Source: Gelatoporia subvermispora B
Lineage: Eukaryota > Basidiomycota > Agaricomycetes > Polyporales > Gelatoporiaceae
DNA: 64,000 nucleotides
Assembly (NCBI GenBank): GCA_000320605.2
Contig: KB445812.1
Location: forward strand, 310,001 to 374,000
Direction of reading: 5' to 3'
The notes below the pieces were generated by a model. It was not told the DNA's origin, searched no databases, and worked only from the letters and a program-made list of their open reading frames with translations. A program made the translations under genes and the position numbers. Below, in pieces: positions 57,879 through 64,000 of this stretch; position 1 is the stretch's first letter; each line of letters opens with the position of its first letter.

Positions 57879-60800
57879 CTACTTATCGATATCTAGTGAT
57901 TTCAGCAACAACTCGATGGTCTTGGACCAATCGACGCCGTCTCCGTTGCCCAGCGCTCTGATCTTTTTCAGGCGCTTCTGTGTGTTGTCCTGCTGATAGC
58001 GTCGGAACTTGGGGCCCTTCCCGCGCGGTCCAGTGTACTGCTTCGCGAGCTCCTGGACCTCCTCGAAGCTCTTCGTGGCCTGAGCGCGGAGCCATGCGAC
58101 GCTGCTCGCTCTGTGCTTGAGGCAATCGGGCTCCCGGTAACCGGACAAATCCCCGCTGCAGTCTAGACCGTCCCGTTCTGCCATGGGCGCGCCACCCGGC
58201 CAAAGGGAGCCACCGTGAGTCTTCTCGAGCACCTGCAGTATGTCCAAGCTTTCGCCGGGCGCGATAGGATTCGGCTGTGATGGAGTGATACAAGGCATGT
58301 CGACCTCCTTCCGCAGGACGTGGTCGATATCAACTGCAGAGAAGAACGCCACTCCCTGCGGAAGGTCGTCCATGCCTAGCTTGAATGAGAACAGGCTGCG
58401 TGTCCAGAGGTTGGCGATCTGGAGAGCTAGCGCCGCGCGGTACTGGTCTTCCTCCTTGACGAGGTAGCGCAGCTCATCGTGGACAGAGATTAGGTACCGT
58501 GCCTGGATGTTGTATTTCTGAATGAGATAGTCCATAGCGACGATGAGAAGGTGTAGATAGTCGACGCCGGATGACTGGACGACCCAGTTGATGCGTGATG
58601 GCATATAATCCGAGCCGAAACCCTCAGGCAGGTACTCCTTGGACAGCGCGTAGGTGATCCCACATCCCAGAGCCGGGGTCTGCGGCCGGTCCGACAGAGC
58701 GATCTCTTCCAGCTTGTTGAAGACATAACTCTCGGTCCCGCCGTACCAGAACTTGCGACCAAACAGATCCCCACGGTGCGTGTTCTTTCCCTTGGTCGAG
58801 GCATACAAGTTCTCTGCGAGCTTCTGCGCCTGCTCCGGGAGCATGCCTGGATTGGATTGCAAGAGCAGCAATACCGCATGACGCATACCCGCACCATAGA
58901 TACGCGAATAATTAAACACCTTCGCCTGGTTCCGAGAGATGCCCAGGATGCTCGCCGTCTTTGAGTGCAGATCGGTGCCTGCGGCCTTCGTGCCCTCGAG
59001 CGTCATCCAGCCAATCGCCGTTGCGCCGTGCAGCCCGAACTGGGCGTCACCCATCACACTCGAGATCCACAGCTCCTCCGAGTCCACGTCCGCGCCAACA
59101 ATCGCGTAGCCCGGCGGCGCGCGCACCATCGCCTTCAGCTCCGACCCGACGCGGTTCGCCTTCGCGTTGCTCGCAGTCAGCCACGTCTTCTCGATCGCAC
59201 GGCGTGTGACCGTGCCCATCGTGATCACCTGCGGGAGGATGATCCCCCACTTCTTCGCAGGGTCTTCGGGCTGGGGGATGCCAATGTCGAGGCGGGCATC
59301 CTGCCAGACCACCATCTGTTTCACGACGCGGTCGCGCGCGCTGATCCAGTAGCTACACTGTGCGTTCATGTCGAGCGCGTCCTTCGCCTCCTCGAACGGG
59401 CTCGTCAGCGTGCCGTCTTCCGCGTACATCATGAACGTCTTCGCGAGCGGATTCCCGACGTTCGCCTTCTCGCCGTCCTTGTGCGGCAGCTTGTAGAACA
59501 CGAACCCGCGCAGCCGCGCGTCCTGCAGCGCCGCGTCCGCCGCATCGTGGAACTCGAGCGCCGCCACGCGTGTGTCGAACTCCGCATCGACCGGTACGCG
59601 GAACGTCCAGCCATGCTCGCGCGAGTAGAAGAGCGGGAAGCCCTTCCATGAGAGGCGTAGTAGAAGGGGCGAAGTCCGATTCCGCACTGTCACGTCCAGC
59701 GATCCCGGAGGCATGTCTTTCTTCGGTTTGGAAAGGTCCCAGAACCACTTTGGCCAATAGACGGGAGGGGGCTTCGTCGCGGCTGCCTTCTTCGCCTTCT
59801 TCAGCTTGGTGGCCTTGCCGTTTCGGTCCGAAGACGAAGGGTCAGGGGCCTTGACCATCTTCCACTTGAGTTGGCTTAGCCAAGGATCCTGTTCAGCCTC
59901 CTCAGGGCTGAGAGCCGCTGCTGCCGTCGCCAGAGCCGTCAGTCGATCTGCTGTCTCAGGTGACCTGTCTCCAGAGGCAATGGCCATTGCAAGCTCATTA
60001 TCAACAGTGGTCAGCTGTCCCGATTTGAGGTGCGGTTTGCCATGGGTAGCACTGATCACGTTGAGGACCTTGTTAGTCGCCTTCGGTAGGCGCGTTATCT
60101 CACCGTTCGAGAGATAATGCCATCCATCAGTAGTTGTGTACTGCATGGGCTGGTCTTCAAAGGAAGCTCTGAGAAGTAGTGGTGCAGTGCGATTAATGAC
60201 AGAGGGATTGAGTGGGCCTAGATTGGTGAATTCTTTGAACCAGGCTGGTTGTCGATGTTCAACTGGCTCGGTGGACTCGGTCATCTCACATTCTACCTCT
60301 TGCTCAGGGGGTGGAGTCGAATCGCTCGTCTAGTGGATTCAAGGGCTGAGACTCAATTTCAGATGAGAGAGAACGTGGTACAACTCACCACCGGAAGGAT
60401 GCCTCGCGTCTTGCCTGCGACCTTCGGTGTCCAGTCCATCTGGCTGAGCCAAGGGTCATCCTTCCACTTATCGCCCTCCATCAAAGCCCGCGCCTCGAGC
60501 GCGAGATCGACTAGCCGCTTCTTGATACTATCGCCCAGTTCGTTGTACTTTGCCTCCGCGTTCGCGATGTATGTCTCCCACTCCTGGTTGACTGTGAGTA
60601 GAGCGGATCCCATCGTGAGCACACCGGCGAACGACACAGGACTGGGACACGAAGCCAAGAACGCCGGCAGGGTCTTCGTGAACACCGCATGCGTGACCGC
60701 GACGTCCGATGCACAGTACTGGAGATAATCATGGAGGCCCTCGCGAATCTCCTCACGCGTGCACTCCATGAAGTCGTTCCGGATCTCCTTGTCGACGTCA

Positions 60801-62022
60801 ATCCCGCAATGGAGCTTCGCGACGTCCGCGAGCGAATTCGCCGACGTCAAATCCTCCCAACGCTTCTGTGTGATCTGTTCCTCGTCCGCCTCCAAGCTCT
60901 CCTTCGCCAGCAGCACGGGGATGCTCTCATGCAAATCACGCAGCCCGCGTTCGACGTCCGCGCGCTCTTCCGGGGTTTTCGCTAAACGCAGCTTCTCTTC
61001 CCCCTCGTCGATCATAGAGTACACCGTGTCGATAGCCTCGTCCCGCCGCTGCGCCGCCTCCTTCTTCGTCTTGCGGTGCTTCTCCCACGCGGGACGCTGA
61101 TGCGACGAGATGCCCTTGACAGCGACGTGCATCGCCATGGTGTCGAGAAAGCGGTTCTGCGTTCCGTTGATGTTGTATTCCTCCTGAATCCGCCCGCGAT
61201 CGTACGAGACGTTGTGCCCGACGACGACCCTTGGAACTGTCCCGTCGCCCAGGGGGATCAGCTGCCGCATGTCCTCCGTCTCCCCGAGCAACCATGGCGA
61301 TACCCACGAATACCAAGCGTTCTTCGACGCGGCGCACGCAATGATCGCGAAGGGACTGTATGCGGGGAGCGTCTCGACGTCGAAGACAAGCATCTCCTCC
61401 GGCTTTCCGTCGTACTCCGGATACTCGACTGGAGTCCAAAAACAAGACCCGTCGGAGAGGTACTCGTACTTCGTCCATCCGGCTTGTGTCTCCCAGTGCT
61501 CTGGTTTTTGCGGCAGCGTGGCGCCTGCCAGCTCCCGCGCGAGGGACAGCCATGGTTGGGCAGCACTTGCGCCAATGCGATGGAAATGCTCATCGAGGGT
61601 GCTGCCCTGGAGCGGGGGGAGGGTGAAGTTGGTGTCGGGTAGAACGGACCCCTGGGAGGGGTCGAGCCCGTGTGTTTTGAGGTGGTCTTTCGCAATGCGC
61701 GTGAATGACTTGGTCGGGGGCGGGAAGCAGACGTTGCGGAAGATTTGGCGGTGGAGCTTCCTGGACAGGAGTTGCACGCCGAGCTCATTGCGCTTGACTG
61801 CAGGGAACAATAAGCCAGTCGCTTTCGAAATGAAACGAACTTGTACGTACTTTCTGGTTCAGCCTTTTCTTGTTCCTTTTTCCTCTCCTGTGATGCAGTG
61901 ACAGGTCTTTGTACAGGCGCGGGTGGTCTGGCAGGAAGCTGCTTTTGTTGTAAAGAAGACTTGGGCAAAGAAAGATGAAAGGATCGTGTGCCGGAAGAGG
62001 ATGGTGATAATTTTGAGAGCAT
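57879..62022 (-). CDS. MIP1: Mitochondrial DNA polymerase gamma (catalytic subunit)
   Basis: Three exons (62022-61851, 61797-60389, 60329-57879) give 1,343 aa; introns of 53 and 59 bp. The N-terminus (MLSKLSPSSSGTRSFHLSLP) is Ser/Arg/Leu-rich without acids, typical of a mitochondrial presequence. Proofreading domain: Exo I FDVET (Asp197, Glu199), Exo II VVGHNVSYDR and Exo III YCASDVAVTH. Polymerase domain of family A: motif A GADVDSEELW, motif B RNQAKVFNYSRIYGAG and motif C SVHDELRY. All catalytic acids are present, so the enzyme should both replicate and proofread mitochondrial DNA. Size is near that of fungal Mip1. The linker between exo and pol domains contains TSDSTPPPEQEVE. A conserved housekeeping gene bounding the cluster. 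Confidence 0.97.
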
Positions 62023-62804
62023 CCGTGCGCCCCTAGCATGAAGTGTTAAATTCCGATGCGGACAATCCCTCCAGTACTACTGAATAAAGAGAATAGCAAG
62101 CGCTATTGGATGGGAGGTGATCAGGAGGATGAGGAGGAAGATATTCGCCTTCCTTCCTCTTGCCTTTTCGACTCAATGTGTCACGTGATGACCCAGAGTC
62201 GGATATATGATAGCTGATATATCACGTGACCCGTCAGGGTAACAAACAGGCGCCCGCGTGCGCTGGTCCGCACCGTGCAGGTTCGACTCCCGCGTGGAGA
62301 CACGACGATGACTATGCGCAAGTGGATCCATCGATCCTCTCCCTTGCGGGCGATGTCGAAGTGCGAAGAAGGAAAACTGATTTAACTACACCGCTAGAGC
62401 ATGTGCATCAGCTGGATGGGACCCAAAGCATTCGAGGAGATCTGGTCGAGAACGAAGCTAAATTCCTGCAGCGTGGGTCTCCTGATCGCCCAGCGAAGAC
62501 GGGTGCAGATTGCTACGCTCGATTTCAAGCTGCAAGTACACGGCACCATGCATTCCGATTGTATATATGACCTAATTTGCAGCTGGTGTGCGACTGTAAA
62601 CCCGTCAATGCTATCAAAAACACGCCGGGGCTCAGTTGGGATCCTGAGAAGGGTACCAGCATCCGGAAGAAGGATAAGCGCAAATGGCGCAAATTCATAC
62701 GGGTGAGATTCCTGAGCCCGAAATTTGTTAAAGTCACTCAAACAACTTTTAAGAGCTATCCATAAGCGAAAAAGTTCAGGAACAAGGGCTTCAAACATTA
62801 CGAT
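62023..62804. other. Intergenic, divergent promoters; isolated tRNA-like B box
   Basis: Between the polymerase start and the next gene. A CACGTGA motif occurs twice near 62181 and 62223 (TCACGTGATGACC, TCACGTGACCC), a possible bHLH (Cbf1-like) binding site. GGTTCGACTCC at 62280-62290 is a perfect tRNA B box, but no matching acceptor, D or anticodon stems surround it. Confidence 0.4.
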
Positions 62805-63596
62805 ATGATCACGATCTTGATGTCGAATAACGAGCCTGTTGAAAGTCGTACATCTCACTCGAACGCGCTTCCGTCTCTGGAAAAGATCGAAAAGAACGAG
62901 GAGCAGACGGTGGATAAACTCGAACCTCAGGAGCTTATTGAACTTCCCTCAATTCAGGGTACCGCCCAGTTTGAGGTAATTGCGTTCTCCCCATCCTTGG
63001 ATATAGCGCTGATTTTTTACCAACTTCATGCGTCTCGGAAACATCAGTCGCCGTCGTTCACCGGACCTGCTATGAAAAGCGACGTTCAGCTCCCGCCGCC
63101 CCTTTCCCTCACTTCTGTCATCGTTTATCCTGAGCTCGGCGTCCCTAGTCCACCCTTGTCAGCGGTGGAGTTCAACGGTCAGTCATCGGCTGAATCAAGC
63201 ATAGCTCCCAGCGATTCCGTCAGCAACCGCATGAAATCTGTGTCCTCAGCCGTTCTGAGGACCCTTCAGAACGAAGTGACCGCACTCAGAAATCAAATGC
63301 CTAAGTTCATAACAATGAGTAAACCCAAGAATGCGGGCTTCGACTTCAGACGGTTGTTGGTTGGGTTGGACGATCTCCCTCTTCATGTAGAAGCACGTGA
63401 TCGCGTCTATTTCTTGTGTTCCCTGTCTCTCGACCACGCCACCGCTCTCCTTAAACTTTTTCTATCGGAGAAGGCAGAAAGCCTGGCAGAAGCGGAGCAG
63501 TACGCCCGACTCATGCTGGAAGAGGATCGTTGGGAAGGCCTGTTGGAGCCCGCTGAAGAGAGCGTCGCCTCATCCAGTCCGAATATCATGTCCTGA
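62805..63596 (+). CDS. Unrecognised protein, 263 aa as an uninterrupted frame
   Basis: Long plus-strand frame ending at TGA 63594-63596, with two possible starts (ATG 62805, or 62820 giving MSNNEPVES). It is acidic/Ser-rich at the N-terminus. A likely coiled coil lies in the middle (VSSAVLRTLQNEVTALRNQM), and a helical Leu/Glu-rich C-terminus includes DHATALLKLFLSEKAESLAEAEQYARLML. The stretch from GTAATT (about 62974) to CATCAG (about 63048) is 72 nt with good splice ends and divisible by three, so it may be an intron that happens to stay in frame. I do not recognise the family. No TM segment or signal peptide. Confidence 0.45.
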   Translation: MITILMSNNEPVESRTSHSNALPSLEKIEKNEEQTVDKLEPQELIELPSIQGTAQFEVIAFSPSLDIALIFYQLHASRKHQSPSFTGPAMKSDVQLPPPLSLTSVIVYPELGVPSPPLSAVEFNGQSSAESSIAPSDSVSNRMKSVSSAVLRTLQNEVTALRNQMPKFITMSKPKNAGFDFRRLLVGLDDLPLHVEARDRVYFLCSLSLDHATALLKLFLSEKAESLAEAEQYARLMLEEDRWEGLLEPAEESVASSSPNIMS

Positions 63597-64000
63597 AGCG
63601 GTAGAATTGTCAAGTTTATCCCTCTGCATATCTTCCTTCGGTCATGTTAGTACTCGAGATGTCTTTCTCCGTCGCAATCTTGCCTCTCCCCACCTCCATA
63701 TACATCGTTCTGCCATCGTCTTACTAGGTTGTGTCTGTGAACTCGTGATGTTGTTCCGTGGTATCGGCACCTCATTTCCGCCGGCACATATGAACGACAT
63801 TAAACACTTGAGCACTCGAAGCCTGGAGATACGTGACACTCATTGAGAACAAGCGCCTTATGATGTTGAACTCAGGCAGAGGCTTTCTGTTCTGTTGTCG
63901 GAGGTCGGATTTTGCACATCGCGTAGCAGCGCGATCCACGTGTCACGCGAATCTTCTCTAGACGTGCCCTCTCATGGTCAGATGACTGCCGGCGTGGAAA
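63597..64000. other. 3' flank, no supported gene
   Basis: Likely 3' UTR and spacer of the preceding gene up to the window edge. No coding frame with support, repeat or RNA gene seen. Confidence 0.5.

Noticed and set aside
62260..62305. Perfect B-box GGTTCGACTCC suggesting a tRNA gene
   Set aside because: The putative T stem has a mismatch, no 5' acceptor strand complementary to the 3' side is found, and there is no A box at proper spacing with a D arm or anticodon stem. At best a tRNA relic or SINE-like fragment.

Overview
The window looks like nuclear DNA of a filamentous basidiomycete (Agaricomycetes type). Genes carry many 48-90 bp GT-AG introns, codons are GC-rich at the third position, and several families are typical of mushroom-forming fungi (a DUF6699-like tail, RlpA-like small secreted proteins, NRPS-like proteins). 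No database search was possible. Gene models were built by reading exons and splice sites by hand and checking that reading phase closes from start to stop.

Layout. 1-15 kb is gene-poor and repeat-bearing. It holds a partial DUF6699-like gene, a four-exon secreted protein, an intron-containing tRNA-Thr(AGU), three intact RlpA-like secreted-protein genes plus one broken copy, a hAT-type MITE with 8-bp target duplication, and a short LTR element that encodes only a gag protein between two identical LTRs. 15-40 kb is a probable biosynthetic gene cluster. Its members are a 20-exon PKS-NRPS hybrid (about 3,598 aa, ending in a thioesterase), a seven-TM membrane protein, a very unusual fusion of a degenerate adenylation domain, an acyl-carrier domain and a full ABCC exporter (about 1,982 aa), and a BAHD-type acyltransferase. 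41-56 kb is a tandem array of six short-chain dehydrogenase/reductase (SDR) genes, all on the plus strand and sharing a duplicated promoter and spacer; one spacer carries a Harbinger-like MITE. 57-64 kb holds the mitochondrial DNA polymerase gamma gene and an unrecognised gene.

How the genes may work together (inference). The PKS-NRPS would build a polyketide coupled to one amino acid and release it through its TE. The acyltransferase and SDRs are candidate tailoring enzymes. The carrier-exporter fusion is a candidate dedicated efflux or hand-off device, and is the most novel item here. Whether the SDR array belongs to the cluster is not shown by the sequence.
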